A stretch of DNA of 64,000 bases from an uncultured Clostridia bacterium (GCA_934793215.1 CAKVOP010000003.1:1-64000), one strand, 5' to 3'; positions 34,045-43,565 are shown, counted from the first letter of the stretch. Numbers and translations are program-made. Notes: a model not told the origin generated them from the letters alone.

Positions 34045-34863
34045 ATGTTAACAGCAGAGGGAACAGGAAAAAACATTGAAAAGGCAATAGAAAATGCCCT
34101 TTTGGAACTTAAAGCCCCAAGAGAAGATGTTGATATCAAAATTATAAGTGAAGGCGGACTTTTTAAAAAGGCAAAAGTTGTTGTTTCAATTTCGCCTGAC
34201 GTGATTGAAAAATACGAAAAGAAAGCAGAGCGAAGAAAGGCTATTGAAGAAGTTGAAGAGAGGGTCGAAGAAATAGAAGAGACTTCTGTTGAAACTTCAA
34301 AAGAAGAGAAGAAGGCCGAAAAAGCTCTCGAGAAAACCGAGAAAAAGGTAGAAAAAGAATTGGCTAAAGCAGAAAAAGAAGAAGCCAAAATTGAGAAGAA
34401 AGAACGAAAGGCAAGGGAAGAGAAGATTCTTGACCCGGTTGCATTCTTAAAAGGCTTTTTTGAAACTGCTGGTAAGACTGTGGAAATCAGCACAGAGGAA
34501 GACGGAGATTATATCACTTATGTGGTTGACGGCGAAGACCTTGGAGATATGATTGGTCACCGCGGAGAGACCTTTTATGCAATAAGCAGACTTCTTCAAA
34601 CTGTTGCTGGAAAGACAGAGAAGAAAATTCTTTTAGATATTGGCGGATATAGAGAAAAAAGAAAGGAAAGCCTGACAGCACTTGCTTACCGCATGGCAAA
34701 CAAGGTTGCCTCTACTGGCAGATATGCTAGACTTGATCCAATGAACCCAGCAGATAGAAGAATTATTCACACTGCCCTTCAAAACGATAGCAGAGTATCA
34801 ACACATAGTAAGGGAACAGAACCTCATAGATATGTTATAATATTCCCACAGGGCGAAGAATAA
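34045..34863 (+). CDS. jag: RNA-binding protein Jag/KhpB
   Basis: 272 aa. The Jag-N domain starts MLTAEGTGKNIEKAIENALL (about 1-52). A long Lys/Glu-rich helical linker follows (about 58-130; ERRKAIEEVEERVEEIEE). A KH domain carries the GxxG loop as MIGHRGETF, and an R3H domain ends the protein (RIIHTALQNDSRVSTHSKG). The family binds RNA, works with KhpA and affects cell elongation and division. Last gene of the rpmH operon, 15 bp after yidC. Confidence 0.94.
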   Translation: MLTAEGTGKNIEKAIENALLELKAPREDVDIKIISEGGLFKKAKVVVSISPDVIEKYEKKAERRKAIEEVEERVEEIEETSVETSKEEKKAEKALEKTEKKVEKELAKAEKEEAKIEKKERKAREEKILDPVAFLKGFFETAGKTVEISTEEDGDYITYVVDGEDLGDMIGHRGETFYAISRLLQTVAGKTEKKILLDIGGYREKRKESLTALAYRMANKVASTGRYARLDPMNPADRRIIHTALQNDSRVSTHSKGTEPHRYVIIFPQGEE

Positions 34864-34866
34864 AAT

Positions 34867-34901
34867 TAAAAAAGATGGTTACATAAAGCCATCTTTTTTT
34901 A
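34867..34901 (+). terminator. Terminator of the rpmH-jag operon
   Basis: AAAAAAGATGGTT and AAGCCATCTTTTTTT form a GATGG/CCATC stem with a T run. Confidence 0.8.
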
Positions 34902-35051
34902 AGTTATTAAGGATAACTAAAATAACGTAAAAAGAACTTTGTTTTTGAAAAAAATAAAAACTTGTCGAGACTAAACTTGCAAGTTCTTGTTTTAAAATAT
35001 TGACAAGTTGTGAAAGTGCGTGTTAATCTAAAATGAGGTAGGAGGTGAAAT

Positions 35052-35531
35052 ATGGATATTAAAATCAATAACGAAGAAGGAAATTTTAAATTTAGGGTTT
35101 GCGGGATTTTGGAGCATGACGGCAAATACTTGGTTGTAAAAATCAATGGAAACCGCTTTTATTGCTTGCCGGGCGGACACGTTGAACTTGATGAAGACAC
35201 AGATCACGCCGTTTTGAGAGAGATGAGAGAAGAACTCGACTACGAAATAAAAATCAAAAAATTAATTGCGGTAAATCAAAACTTTTTCAAAAGGGAAGAT
35301 GGAAAGCCATTCCATGAACTTGGTTTCTATTATTTAGTAGAGGCTAAAAATGCAGCTGACGTTATAACTCATGACTATGAAAGAGAAGAACTAGATAAAG
35401 GCAAAATTCAACATTTAGAGTTTAAATGGGTTACAAAAGAAGAGCTAAAAAACAACATTGAATTTAGACCAGAATTTATTGAAGACAATCTTGATAACGA
35501 TTTCACTTTAATTAATATTACAAGAGATTAA
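35052..35531 (+). CDS. NUDIX hydrolase
   Basis: 159 aa. The Nudix box reads GHVELDEDTDHAVLREMREE followed by LDY, keeping the catalytic G...E...REMREE core (about 41-63). The fold starts with FKFRVCGILEHDGKYLVVKI and a YCLPGGHV strand, typical of enzymes that cleave nucleoside diphosphate linkages. Substrate cannot be predicted. TAGGAGGTG ribosome-binding site; single gene followed by a hairpin terminator. Confidence 0.9.
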   Translation: MDIKINNEEGNFKFRVCGILEHDGKYLVVKINGNRFYCLPGGHVELDEDTDHAVLREMREELDYEIKIKKLIAVNQNFFKREDGKPFHELGFYYLVEAKNAADVITHDYEREELDKGKIQHLEFKWVTKEELKNNIEFRPEFIEDNLDNDFTLINITRD

Positions 35532-35576
35532 ACAAATAGTTGTTGTAAAAAAAAGACAAATGAACAACAAAATTTA

Positions 35577-35603
35577 AAATCAGCATGATTGCTGATTTTT
35601 TTA
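35577..35603 (+). terminator. Terminator after the NUDIX gene
   Basis: AAATCAGCA (35577-35585) pairs with TGCTGATTT (35590-35598), followed by T. Confidence 0.8.
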
Positions 35604-35732
35604 TGCCAACTAATTTTTATCTTTACTTAAAATATTTATTGAAATATTGGCGACATGGAATTTACATATCGTCAGTTTCAAACAATTCATTCGACGAAAA
35701 CAAACAAACCACTTTTAATTTCAGCGTGCGTG

Positions 35733-35747
35733 TGTTATAATAAGGTC
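35733..35747 (+). promoter_or_regulatory. Extended -10 promoter of mnmE, probably leaderless
   Basis: TGTTATAAT (TGn plus TATAAT at 35736-35741) ends 6 nt before ATG 35748. The -35 (TTTTAA at 35713-35718) is poor. There is no Shine-Dalgarno beyond AAGG directly at the start. Confidence 0.6.
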
Positions 35748-37085
35748 ATGAATGATATTATATGTGCTATTTCGACCCCTCTTGGCAAAGGGGCAATATC
35801 AATAGTTAGAATGAGTGGCAAAGGCTGTAAAGAAGTTGCTTCAAAAGTCTTTTCATGCAAAGCGGACTTTGCAATTTTAGAACCACGCCACTTGTATCTA
35901 GGATCGTTTGATTTAGGTGACGAGACGAAAGAAAGGTGTCTTATGGTGTTTTTTGCGGGACCTTTTTCTTACACTGGCGAAGATATGATTGAGTTTCAGT
36001 TACATGGTGGCTCTCTTTTAACTCAAAAGGCACTTTCAAGACTTATAAATTGTGGAGCGAGACTCGCCGAAGCAGGAGAATTTACCAAGCGTGCTTTTGA
36101 AAATGGAAAGGTGAGTTTGGACGAAGCGGAAAGTATTATAGGAGAGATCAACGCCGAAAGCGAAGGAGAACTTAAAGCCACTCTTGGACAGGCGGAAGGC
36201 AGATTAAAGAAAAAAATACGTGCTTTGCAAGAGTCGCTTACTGAAAGCATCGCTGAAATTGAAGCAACACTTGACTATCCAGAAGAAGATTTTGAAAAGT
36301 CTGCAAAAGAAAAAATATTTAGAAATTTAGAGAGTGTAAAGATTAGTATAGACGAATTCTTGGAGGACTCAAAGAATGCACGTTACATTTCAAGTGGTAT
36401 TTCAGTTGCCATCGTTGGGAGCCCAAATGTGGGCAAATCTAGCCTTTTAAACGCTCTTCTAGGTCAAGATCGTGCCATCGTGACAGATGTTGCAGGAACA
36501 ACCAGAGATGTGCTTAATGAAAGTATAAACTACCGAGGAATAAAGATAAATTTCATTGATACTGCGGGTATTAGAAATAGCGAAGACAAGGTCGAAAAAA
36601 TCGGCATAGAAAGGTCCAAAAAGGCACTTGATGAAGCAGATGAAATTTTGTTTGTGCTTGATGGTTCTCGCGAAGAAAGTGAGCAAGATAGAGAGATAAG
36701 GGCTCTTCTTAACGAAAAACAGAATGTTATTATAGTTGTCAACAAGGCAGATAAAAAGAGGGTTTTACCGCATTATGAATGCGAAATTGAAATATCTGCA
36801 CTAAAAGAAGAAAATATAAATTCTTTAAAAGATAAAATATACAACCAAGTAATCAATGAAGAGATTGATTATAGCAAATTGGTAGTCATTAACGAAAGAC
36901 AAATATCTGCACTTCAAGAATGCAAAAATGCACTTAAAGAAATAGATTCGTCTCATAATGAAAGTATGGATATAATCGCAATGCTTATAAAAAAACTTTG
37001 GAATAACCTAGGAAAGATAACCGGCGAAAGCGAAAATGAGCAAATAATTGACCTTATTTTTTCTAAATTTTGTCTTGGAAAATAA
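35748..37085 (+). CDS. mnmE: tRNA modification GTPase MnmE
   Basis: With MnmG it makes the 5-aminomethyl-type modification of wobble uridine. I choose ATG 35748 (446 aa) because the product begins MNDIICAISTPLGKGAISIV as in the family; the frame is open 31 codons further up without sense. Domains: folate-binding N terminus, helical region, G domain with GSPNVGKSSLLNALLG, DTAGIR and NKAD, and the C-terminal FCLGK motif with the catalytic Cys. A promoter ends 6 nt before the start. mnmG and rsmG follow on the opposite strand. Confidence 0.96.
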   Translation: MNDIICAISTPLGKGAISIVRMSGKGCKEVASKVFSCKADFAILEPRHLYLGSFDLGDETKERCLMVFFAGPFSYTGEDMIEFQLHGGSLLTQKALSRLINCGARLAEAGEFTKRAFENGKVSLDEAESIIGEINAESEGELKATLGQAEGRLKKKIRALQESLTESIAEIEATLDYPEEDFEKSAKEKIFRNLESVKISIDEFLEDSKNARYISSGISVAIVGSPNVGKSSLLNALLGQDRAIVTDVAGTTRDVLNESINYRGIKINFIDTAGIRNSEDKVEKIGIERSKKALDEADEILFVLDGSREESEQDREIRALLNEKQNVIIVVNKADKKRVLPHYECEIEISALKEENINSLKDKIYNQVINEEIDYSKLVVINERQISALQECKNALKEIDSSHNESMDIIAMLIKKLWNNLGKITGESENEQIIDLIFSKFCLGK

Positions 37086-37345
37086 GTGTGAACAAATTAA
37101 GGCTTATATGATTTTTTGTATTATAGGTTTAAAAAAATATCTTTTCTGCATACAAATTATAAATATTCTAATTGACTATTTCTGTTGTTTGAGCGTAATG
37201 GGACTCACTAAAATTACTGATTATTTTATGAATAGCACTATTAAGTGTTTATTAATGTGATGACGCAGTCTTACAAACATATTTATGTAAAGGTTGTTTT
37301 GTGAAAAAACGATGTCTTTTGGGCTGTAAGAAATTGGTACATTAA
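37086..37345. other. Spacer between mnmE and rsmG without a gene
   Basis: AT-rich. A 70-aa frame (37048-37260) overlaps mnmE out of frame and has no ribosome-binding site, so I do not call it. Nothing else recognised. Confidence 0.6.
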
Positions 37346-37376
37346 AAAAATATCTAACATTTAGTTAGATATTTTT
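37346..37376. terminator. Bidirectional terminator between mnmE and rsmG
   Basis: AAAAATATCTAAC (37346-37358) pairs with GTTAGATATTTTT (37364-37376), a 13-bp stem with T runs on both strands. Confidence 0.85.
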
Positions 37377-37422
37377 CGTTTTGTTAAATAATAAATTGGA
37401 CAATGAAATATGTCTGTTGCAG

Positions 37423-38127
37423 TCAAGTAAGTGGCTTGGTTTTAGGCAGATTTTTACCTCTTGGATAAATCTTGTTGGTTGGCTTTACCTTGCAAATCTC
37501 AAGTACAAATCGTTGTGCGTTTTCTGCTTCTTCAAGTGTATAATTATAAGTTTCCCCCTCTTTTCCGCCAAGCAAAATAATTGCTTTTTTTCCTAGAGAA
37601 AGTTCCTCTGCCAAGCGTTCACCTTTATACATGAGAGCTTTACCTCCGACTTTAACAAGTGGCAAAAGATACTCGCAAAGAGTTGGCAAAGATGCGACGG
37701 CACGAGACAGTGCAACATCGTATTTTTCGCGATGTGTTTGTGCAAAATCTTCACTTCGTGAATGAAAAGTCTCCACATTTTGAAGCCCAAGTTTTGTAGC
37801 AAGAGCATTTAGAAAATTGATTCTCTTTTGTAAACTATCTACAAGCGTAAGTTTGATGTCTGGTCTTATTATTTTAAGCGGAACACCAGGAAAACCTGCT
37901 CCTGTGCCCACATCAATAACGCTTGCATTCTTTGGAATATGCTTTTCGGGCAAAACGCTATCTATAAAGTGCTTGATCACAACATCTTCCTTTTCTGTTA
38001 TGGCAGTAAGGTTGTATTTTTCGTTTTCTTGCACTAAAAATGCGTAATAGGCTGAAAATGCGTCTATCTGTTTTTCATTTAAATTGAAACCATATTTTTT
38101 AAATTTTTCTTGAATAAGGTCGTGCAT
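37423..38127 (-). CDS. rsmG: 16S rRNA (guanine-527 N7) methyltransferase RsmG
   Basis: SAM-dependent methyltransferase of the 16S rRNA 530 loop. I choose ATG 38127 (234 aa): AAGGGGAA ribosome-binding site and a family-like start MHDLIQEKFKKYGFNLNEKQ. Motifs: NLTAITEKEDVVIKHFIDS, the SAM loop VIDVGTGAGFPGVPLKI, LVDSLQKRINFLN and ALSRAVASLPTLCEYLLPLV. It follows mnmG by 25 bp; the mnmG-rsmG pair near parAB is conserved in Bacillota. Confidence 0.95.
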   Translation of the reverse strand: MHDLIQEKFKKYGFNLNEKQIDAFSAYYAFLVQENEKYNLTAITEKEDVVIKHFIDSVLPEKHIPKNASVIDVGTGAGFPGVPLKIIRPDIKLTLVDSLQKRINFLNALATKLGLQNVETFHSRSEDFAQTHREKYDVALSRAVASLPTLCEYLLPLVKVGGKALMYKGERLAEELSLGKKAIILLGGKEGETYNYTLEEAENAQRFVLEICKVKPTNKIYPRGKNLPKTKPLT

Positions 38128-38152
38128 AATTCCCCTTTTTTCTAGTGTTGAT

Positions 38153-40012
38153 TTATTTATTATTTGCATTTTCTTTATGAACCAGAACGCTTAACACTGC
38201 AATATCGGCTGGCGAAACTCCTGAAATTCTAGATGCTTGACCTATATTAAGAGGTCTTATTTGAGACAACTTTTCAATCGCTTCAAGTCTTAATCCGTGA
38301 TATTTTTTGTAATCGAAATCTGCCGGAATAAGTGTTTCTTCGTTCTTTTTAAATTTTTCGATTTCTTCTTCTTGTTGTTTTAAATAGCCCTCATACTTCG
38401 TTGTAATGTTGAGTTCGTTTATAACTTCAAAACTAAATTCATCGAAAATATGCAGTTTTTGATTTATTTTAAATGCGTCAATATTGCTTCTTTTTAGCAT
38501 GTCTTTGACTGTAACGCTTTCTTTTGGCAAAGTCTCGCCATTTTCTAGATATAAATCTTTAATTTCTTCAATTTTAAACTTATGGGTTAAAAGTTCGCCA
38601 ATTTTTATTAAATTTTCCTTCTTTTTCAAGAAAATTTTCCAACGTTTGTTATCGACAAGTCCTATCTTACGGCCTATCTCGGTCAATCTTAAATCGGCGT
38701 TATCGCTTCTCAAAAACAGTCTATATTCAGCACGGCTTGTCATCATTCTGTAAGGTTCGCTAGTCCCTTTTGTTACTATGTCGTCTATTAAAACCCCTAT
38801 ATATCCGTCACTTCTTTTGAGAACAAGTTGCTCTTTGCCTTTAAGATATAAGTTTGCATTGATTCCTGCAATAATGCCTTGTGCTGCAGCCTCCTCGTAA
38901 CCAGAAGTGCCATTTATTTGTCCGGCAAAGAATAACCCTTTATGAGTCTTTAATTCTAGCGTTGGAAGTAGTTGTGTTGGCTCGATGCAATCATATTCAA
39001 TGGCATAGGAATCGCGCATGATTTCAGCGTTTTCAAGTCCTGCGACAGAGTGAATCATTTGTTCTTGAATGTCTGCGGGCATAGAGGTTGAAAATCCTTG
39101 AATGTAAACTTCTTTGGTTTGTAAAGATTCTGGTTCCAAGAAAAGTTGATGCCTTTCTTTGTCGGCGAATCGAACAATTTTTGTTTCGATTGAAGGACAA
39201 TATCTTGGGCCTATTCCTTTAATCAATCCCGAAAAGACGGGTGCTTTATCTAGATTTTCTCGAATTATTTGGTGTGTTTTTTCGTTTGTGTATGTTAAAT
39301 AGCAAACGGCACGATTTTTACGCTTTTTCTTTGTTATAAAAGAAAAGTTTTGAATATTTTCTTCACCCTCTTGCATTTCTAGGTTGGAATAATCAATGCT
39401 TCTGCCATTTATTCTGGCTGGGGTTCCAGTTTTAAATCGAAGGAGTTTTATGCCAAGGTTGGATAAACTGGCGGATAGTTTTTCTGCATTTGAAAATCCA
39501 TTTGGTCCACAATTCTTTGTCCAGTTTCCTACAATAATTCTGCTTTTAAGATACACTCCAGTAGCAAAAACTACAGTCTTCGCACAGTAAACTTGGCCTA
39601 CTGCAGTTTCTACTGATTTGAACTCACCTTCATCTTTGATTTCAACCACTTCTCCCTGTCTTAAGAATAGATTTGGAGTTTCTTCAATAGTCTTTTTCAT
39701 TTCATTATGGTATTCGATCTTGTCGGCTTGTGCTCTTAAACTTTGTACTGCAGGCCCTTTACCCTGATTAAGCATTCTTAATTGTAAAAGTGTCTTGTCT
39801 GCATTAACACCCATTTCTCCGCCCAGCGCGTCAATTTCACAAACAAGTTGCCCTTTTGCCGTTCCGCCTATTGATGGATTGCACGCCAAAAAAGCCACGG
39901 CATCAAGTGAAAGAGTCAAAAGCAGTGTTTTGTTTCCTGTTCTAGCAAGTGCAAGTGCGGCTTCACAGCCTGCATGTCCCGCACCAATTACAATCGCATC
40001 ATAATTTTCCAT
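38153..40012 (-). CDS. mnmG: tRNA uridine 5-carboxymethylaminomethyl modification enzyme MnmG (GidA)
   Basis: FAD enzyme that partners MnmE. ATG 40012 has a CGGAG ribosome-binding site and gives 619 aa starting MENYDAIVIGAGHAGCEAAL. Motifs: the FAD Rossmann loop GAGHAGCE, CNPSIGGTAKGQLVCEIDAL, TGTPARINGRSIDYS, and PRYCPSIETKIVRF. A C-terminal helical domain interacts with MnmE. It is separated from mnmE by the convergent rsmG-mnmG arrangement rather than following it. Confidence 0.97.
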   Translation of the reverse strand: MENYDAIVIGAGHAGCEAALALARTGNKTLLLTLSLDAVAFLACNPSIGGTAKGQLVCEIDALGGEMGVNADKTLLQLRMLNQGKGPAVQSLRAQADKIEYHNEMKKTIEETPNLFLRQGEVVEIKDEGEFKSVETAVGQVYCAKTVVFATGVYLKSRIIVGNWTKNCGPNGFSNAEKLSASLSNLGIKLLRFKTGTPARINGRSIDYSNLEMQEGEENIQNFSFITKKKRKNRAVCYLTYTNEKTHQIIRENLDKAPVFSGLIKGIGPRYCPSIETKIVRFADKERHQLFLEPESLQTKEVYIQGFSTSMPADIQEQMIHSVAGLENAEIMRDSYAIEYDCIEPTQLLPTLELKTHKGLFFAGQINGTSGYEEAAAQGIIAGINANLYLKGKEQLVLKRSDGYIGVLIDDIVTKGTSEPYRMMTSRAEYRLFLRSDNADLRLTEIGRKIGLVDNKRWKIFLKKKENLIKIGELLTHKFKIEEIKDLYLENGETLPKESVTVKDMLKRSNIDAFKINQKLHIFDEFSFEVINELNITTKYEGYLKQQEEEIEKFKKNEETLIPADFDYKKYHGLRLEAIEKLSQIRPLNIGQASRISGVSPADIAVLSVLVHKENANNK

Positions 40013-40310
40013 AAGTTTCTCCGTATTTAACATTTCGATAATCTCAGTATTGCTGATTAAATATGTGTTTAATTTTATAATCAGTTTTTTGTGAAAATTT
40101 AGTTAAACTTGCTTGTTGAATAGTCTAACATATCACAAAGAGTATACTCTTTTTTGCCCATAATTTCAAATAAAATATTTTATTTCTCTGCAATAATTTC
40201 AAATAAAGAAGAAAAACATTAAAAATGTTAAAAATTTAGCAAAAAATGCTTAAAAAAGTCTTTGTTTTATGTTATTATATAAATAGACAAATATTTTTAC
40301 GAGGTTATGT

Positions 40311-41135
40311 ATGGGTAAAATTATAGCATTTGCAAATCAAAAGGGTGGCGTTGGAAAAACAACCACTTGCATCAATCTGGCTTCTTATGTTGCAGCGATG
40401 GGGAAACGCGTTCTAGTTCTCGATCTTGACCCTCAAGGGAATGCGACAAGCGGGCTTGGAATAGATAAAGAAAATACTATGAAAACAATCTATGATTTGA
40501 TTTCCGGTGACACACAGGTTGAAGAGGTGATATTGCCAACTTTGCTTGAAGGTCTTGATATAATTCCTTCTACTGTGGATCTCGCGGGAGCTGAAATTGA
40601 AATGGTTCAAATGCCGCAGAGGGAAAAGATTATAAAAGGGATATTAGATCAAATAAAAGATAGTTATGATTTTATAATGATTGACTGTCCACCATCTTTG
40701 GGATTAATTACGGTCAATGCATTAACAGCTTGCGACAGCGTGATTATTCCAATGCAGTGTGAATATTATCCACTTATGGGAATAACTCAATTAATGAACA
40801 CTATACGACTTATCAAATTTCACCTTAATCCTAGTATAGATGTTGAAGGTGTGGTTATGACAATGAAAGACAAACGTTCAAACTTAACTTCGCAAGTAAG
40901 CGATGAAATTCTCAAATTCTTTGGGAAAAAAGTTTTCTTTACATATATCCCTAGAAATATAAGGCTTGCAGAAGCTCCAAGTCATGGAGAACCAATACTT
41001 CTTTATGAACCATCTTCAAAAGGGGCGGAAGCATATTTGTCTCTTGCAGAAGAATTTCTTGATAGAAACAAGGTAAAATATACACCGCTTACAAAAGATA
41101 CAAAGATAAAATTGAGGGAGGTAAAAAATGGATAA
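40311..41135 (+). CDS. parA: Chromosome partitioning ATPase ParA (Soj)
   Basis: 274 aa. Deviant Walker A KGGVGKTTTCINLASYVA, Walker A' VLVLDLDPQGNATSGLG, and Walker B DFIMIDCPPSLGLITVNAL. It binds DNA non-specifically in the ATP form and moves ParB-parS complexes; in Bacillota Soj also regulates DnaA. GAGG ribosome-binding site. The stop region overlaps the parB start by 8 nt, so they are coupled. Divergent from mnmG with a 298-bp AT-rich spacer. Confidence 0.97.
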   Translation: MGKIIAFANQKGGVGKTTTCINLASYVAAMGKRVLVLDLDPQGNATSGLGIDKENTMKTIYDLISGDTQVEEVILPTLLEGLDIIPSTVDLAGAEIEMVQMPQREKIIKGILDQIKDSYDFIMIDCPPSLGLITVNALTACDSVIIPMQCEYYPLMGITQLMNTIRLIKFHLNPSIDVEGVVMTMKDKRSNLTSQVSDEILKFFGKKVFFTYIPRNIRLAEAPSHGEPILLYEPSSKGAEAYLSLAEEFLDRNKVKYTPLTKDTKIKLREVKNG

Positions 41136-42072
41136 AAAGAAAGGACTTGGAAGAGGGCTTGAGTCGCTTTTCGGCTTTTACGAAGACGAAAGTAATAATA
41201 TTATAACTAATCAAACCGAAAGAAAAACCACTGCTGATGGTGTTACAGAACTTGAAATTAATAAAATTTATCCTAACCCAAATCAGCCTAGAAAACATTT
41301 CGATGAGGAAGCATTAAGAGAACTTGCAAGTTCAATTAAAACTCATGGAGTGATTCAACCACTTGTTGTTAATAAAGAGAACGATGGGTATATGATTATT
41401 GCAGGCGAAAGAAGATGGCGAGCATCAAAGCAAGCTGGTCTTGAAAAAGTTCCTGTTGTCATTAAAAACTATACAGAAAAACAGGTCAAAGAAATATCAA
41501 TTATTGAAAACTTGCAACGCGAAGATTTAAATCCTATTGAAGCGGCAAGAGCTATCAAGCAACTTATGGACGAATATAACCTTACTCAAGAAGTGGTTTC
41601 TGACCGAATTGGGAAAAGTCGCTCAAATGTTGCAAATACTTTAAGATTGCTGTCTCTCTATCCTGATGTAATAAAAATGGTAGAAGACGGCAAACTTTCA
41701 AGCGGGCATGCTAGAAGTTTGGTTGTAATTGATGATGTTAATGAGCAACTTCGACTTGCTAAAAAGGCTGTTGATGGGAAGTTGTCGGTAAGAGACTTAG
41801 AAAAAGCGGTAAAGGCTTACCTTAACCCTGATAGAGAAAAGAAAGTTAAGGTGAACGAGCAATCACTTGAGCTTAAAGAGCTTATCAATGACATGCAACG
41901 AGTTTTTGCTACAAAAGTCTCTGCTATTGGAAACGATAACAAAGGTCGAATCTATATTGACTATTATACAAGAGATGATTTAGATAGGCTTGCGGAGATG
42001 ATTGAGCTTTTGAAAAAGAAAGAAATAACCCTTGAAGATTTGAGGAATTACAATAAAAGACATGCAAAATGA
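41128..42072 (+). CDS. parB: Chromosome partitioning protein ParB (Spo0J)
   Basis: 314 aa. An N-terminal conserved region (MDKKKGLGRGLESLFGFYED) touches ParA. A CTPase/ParB-N domain carries NPNQPRKHFDEEALRELASS and GERRWRASKQAGLEKVPV; then the helix-turn-helix around TQEVVSDRIGKSRSNVANTL; and a C-terminal dimerisation domain. It loads on parS and slides as a clamp. Three parS sites lie 200-430 bp downstream. Confidence 0.97.
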   Translation: MDKKKGLGRGLESLFGFYEDESNNIITNQTERKTTADGVTELEINKIYPNPNQPRKHFDEEALRELASSIKTHGVIQPLVVNKENDGYMIIAGERRWRASKQAGLEKVPVVIKNYTEKQVKEISIIENLQREDLNPIEAARAIKQLMDEYNLTQEVVSDRIGKSRSNVANTLRLLSLYPDVIKMVEDGKLSSGHARSLVVIDDVNEQLRLAKKAVDGKLSVRDLEKAVKAYLNPDREKKVKVNEQSLELKELINDMQRVFATKVSAIGNDNKGRIYIDYYTRDDLDRLAEMIELLKKKEITLEDLRNYNKRHAK

Positions 42073-42085
42073 TAGGTGCAAACAA

Positions 42086-42114
42086 AAAATCACGATTTTC
42101 TCGTGATTTTTTTT
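42086..42114 (+). terminator. parAB terminator
   Basis: AAAATCACGA (42086-42095) pairs with TCGTGATTTT (42101-42110), followed by T. Confidence 0.85.
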
Positions 42115-42273
42115 GTCAATATTATGCTTGCCATTAATAATTTCATTAGTTTAAAAAGTATTTTAGAGTTATAAACTAAATATTCTTTTTATGAAAGGGA
42201 ATTAAGGGGTTTGCTTTTGATGTAACAAGACTTTATTGCGTAGAAATCGTCATCGGGATATACGAAGATAAAA

Positions 42274-42289
42274 AGTTTCACGTGAAACA
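42274..42289. other. parS site 1
   Basis: AGTTTCACGTGAAACA: one mismatch to the parS consensus TGTTTCACGTGAAACA, at the first base. Confidence 0.85.
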
Positions 42290-42370
42290 ATATTTGTTTT
42301 AAGAAGGAATCTTCAACTTGCTTTTAGCGAGAGAAAATACTTTTGTCTAAATAAATCAAGCAGTTATAAT

Positions 42371-42404
42371 GCGATAAAATGTTTCATGTGAAACATTTTA
42401 TCGC
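42371..42404. other. parS site 2 inside a 34-bp perfect palindrome
   Basis: Core TGTTTCATGTGAAACA (42380-42395), one base from consensus in the centre. The flanks GCGATAAAA and TTTTATCGC extend the symmetry, making a perfect 34-bp palindrome. Confidence 0.85.
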
Positions 42405-42477
42405 GTGAAAGTAAATAAATATGGCAAGTGCTAACAAAAATTGGTGAAAAAAAGATAAAAATTTTAAATTTTTAATA

Positions 42478-42505
42478 CGAAAATGTTTCATGTGAAACAT
42501 TTTCG
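42478..42505. other. parS site 3 inside a 28-bp perfect palindrome
   Basis: Core TGTTTCATGTGAAACA (42484-42499) with CGAAAA and TTTTCG flanks. Same core as site 2, different outer flanks. Confidence 0.85.
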
Positions 42506-42804
42506 AGGTGAAACTGCATTAATGCTGAAACAACAGATTCGTGTTATTTTAGGACTTGTTATATAAATTAATTATCAATTAATTGAAGATTTTCTTTGAG
42601 TGTGTAAATAATGTTTCTTACACATGAACTCTTATGATAAATAAAAAGATATGGTAAATAGTTTTGCTTGATTTACACTACTTTATTTTATAAAATGTGC
42701 GTCTAATAAAATGAACCTTTTTTGTAATAATTTATTTAGAGTGTTATTAACTGACCTCGAAGTTTAATATATCTTATATCATAAAACCATTTATTAGAAA
42801 TTTA
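42506..42804. other. AT-rich spacer right of the parS cluster
   Basis: No gene, RNA or repeat recognised in these 300 bp up to the rubrerythrin promoter. Confidence 0.5.
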
Positions 42805-42833
42805 TTGCCATAAGTTTATCATTTTGATATACT
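42805..42833 (+). promoter_or_regulatory. rbr promoter
   Basis: TTGCCA (42805-42810), a 17-nt spacer and TATACT (42828-42833). A small AGAGAT/ATCTCT hairpin lies in the leader at about 42840-42860. Confidence 0.65.
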
Positions 42834-42880
42834 ATAAATAGAGATAAAAGATAATCTCTAACACAAAAAAGGAGAAAGGT

Positions 42881-43423
42881 ATGAAAGAACTCAAAGGAAC
42901 AAAAACCGAGAAAAATTTATTAGAAGCGTTTGCGGGAGAAAGCCAAGCAAGGAATAAGTATACATTTTACGCTTCAAAAGCAAAAAAAGAAGGCTACGAA
43001 CAGATAGGTGCTATATTTGAAGAGACTGCTAACAATGAAAAGGAACATGCAAAATTATGGTTTAAGGCACTTCATGAAGGAACAGTGCCAGATACATTAG
43101 AGAACCTGCTTGATGCTGCAAGTGGCGAACATGGTGAATGGACTGAAATGTATGAAAGAATGTCTCGAGAGGCAAAGGAAGAAGGATTCGATGAACTTGC
43201 CTATAAATTCAAAGCTGTTGGTGAAATAGAAAAAAGACACGAAGAAAGATATAGAAGATTGGCAAAACTTGTTAGAGAAGGCAAAGTCTTTAATAAGACA
43301 GATAAAAAGGTTTGGATATGTAGAAACTGTGGACATATTTATGTTGGAGACAAAGCCCCAGAAGTTTGTCCTGTTTGCAATCACCCAAAGGCGTATTTTG
43401 AGATTTTAAGCCAAGAATTTTAA
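42881..43423 (+). CDS. rbr: Rubrerythrin
   Basis: 180 aa, peroxide-reducing enzyme of anaerobes. The ferritin-like domain carries the diiron ligands in LLEAFAGESQARNKYTFYAS, EETANNEKEHAKLW and AVGEIEKRHEERY. The C-terminal rubredoxin-like domain has CRNCGHIY and CPVCNHPKAYF, four Cys for iron. Oxidative-stress defence in an oxygen-sensitive cell. GGAGAAAGG ribosome-binding site; single gene with its own promoter. Confidence 0.96.
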   Translation: MKELKGTKTEKNLLEAFAGESQARNKYTFYASKAKKEGYEQIGAIFEETANNEKEHAKLWFKALHEGTVPDTLENLLDAASGEHGEWTEMYERMSREAKEEGFDELAYKFKAVGEIEKRHEERYRRLAKLVREGKVFNKTDKKVWICRNCGHIYVGDKAPEVCPVCNHPKAYFEILSQEF

Positions 43424-43536
43424 ATGGATAGAACGAACCAATATTCGATTCAAAATAAAAATTAAAGATTTTATCAGTTATGGTAATATAACCAAAGTCA
43501 CGATATACAAGGATAAGATGAGCAAATTGATACCTC

Positions 43537-43565
43537 TTGAATTTGTTTAAAATGTGTGTTATAAT
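43537..43565 (+). promoter_or_regulatory. Promoter of the P-loop gene
   Basis: TTGAAT (43537-43542), a 17-nt spacer and TATAAT (43560-43565). Confidence 0.65.

Noticed and set aside
37048..37260. 70-aa plus-strand frame after mnmE
   Set aside because: Overlaps the mnmE end out of frame, lacks a ribosome-binding site and shows no protein-like pattern.
42278..42510. parS palindromes as transcription terminators
   Set aside because: The cores match the parS consensus, lie beside parB and are not followed by proper T runs.
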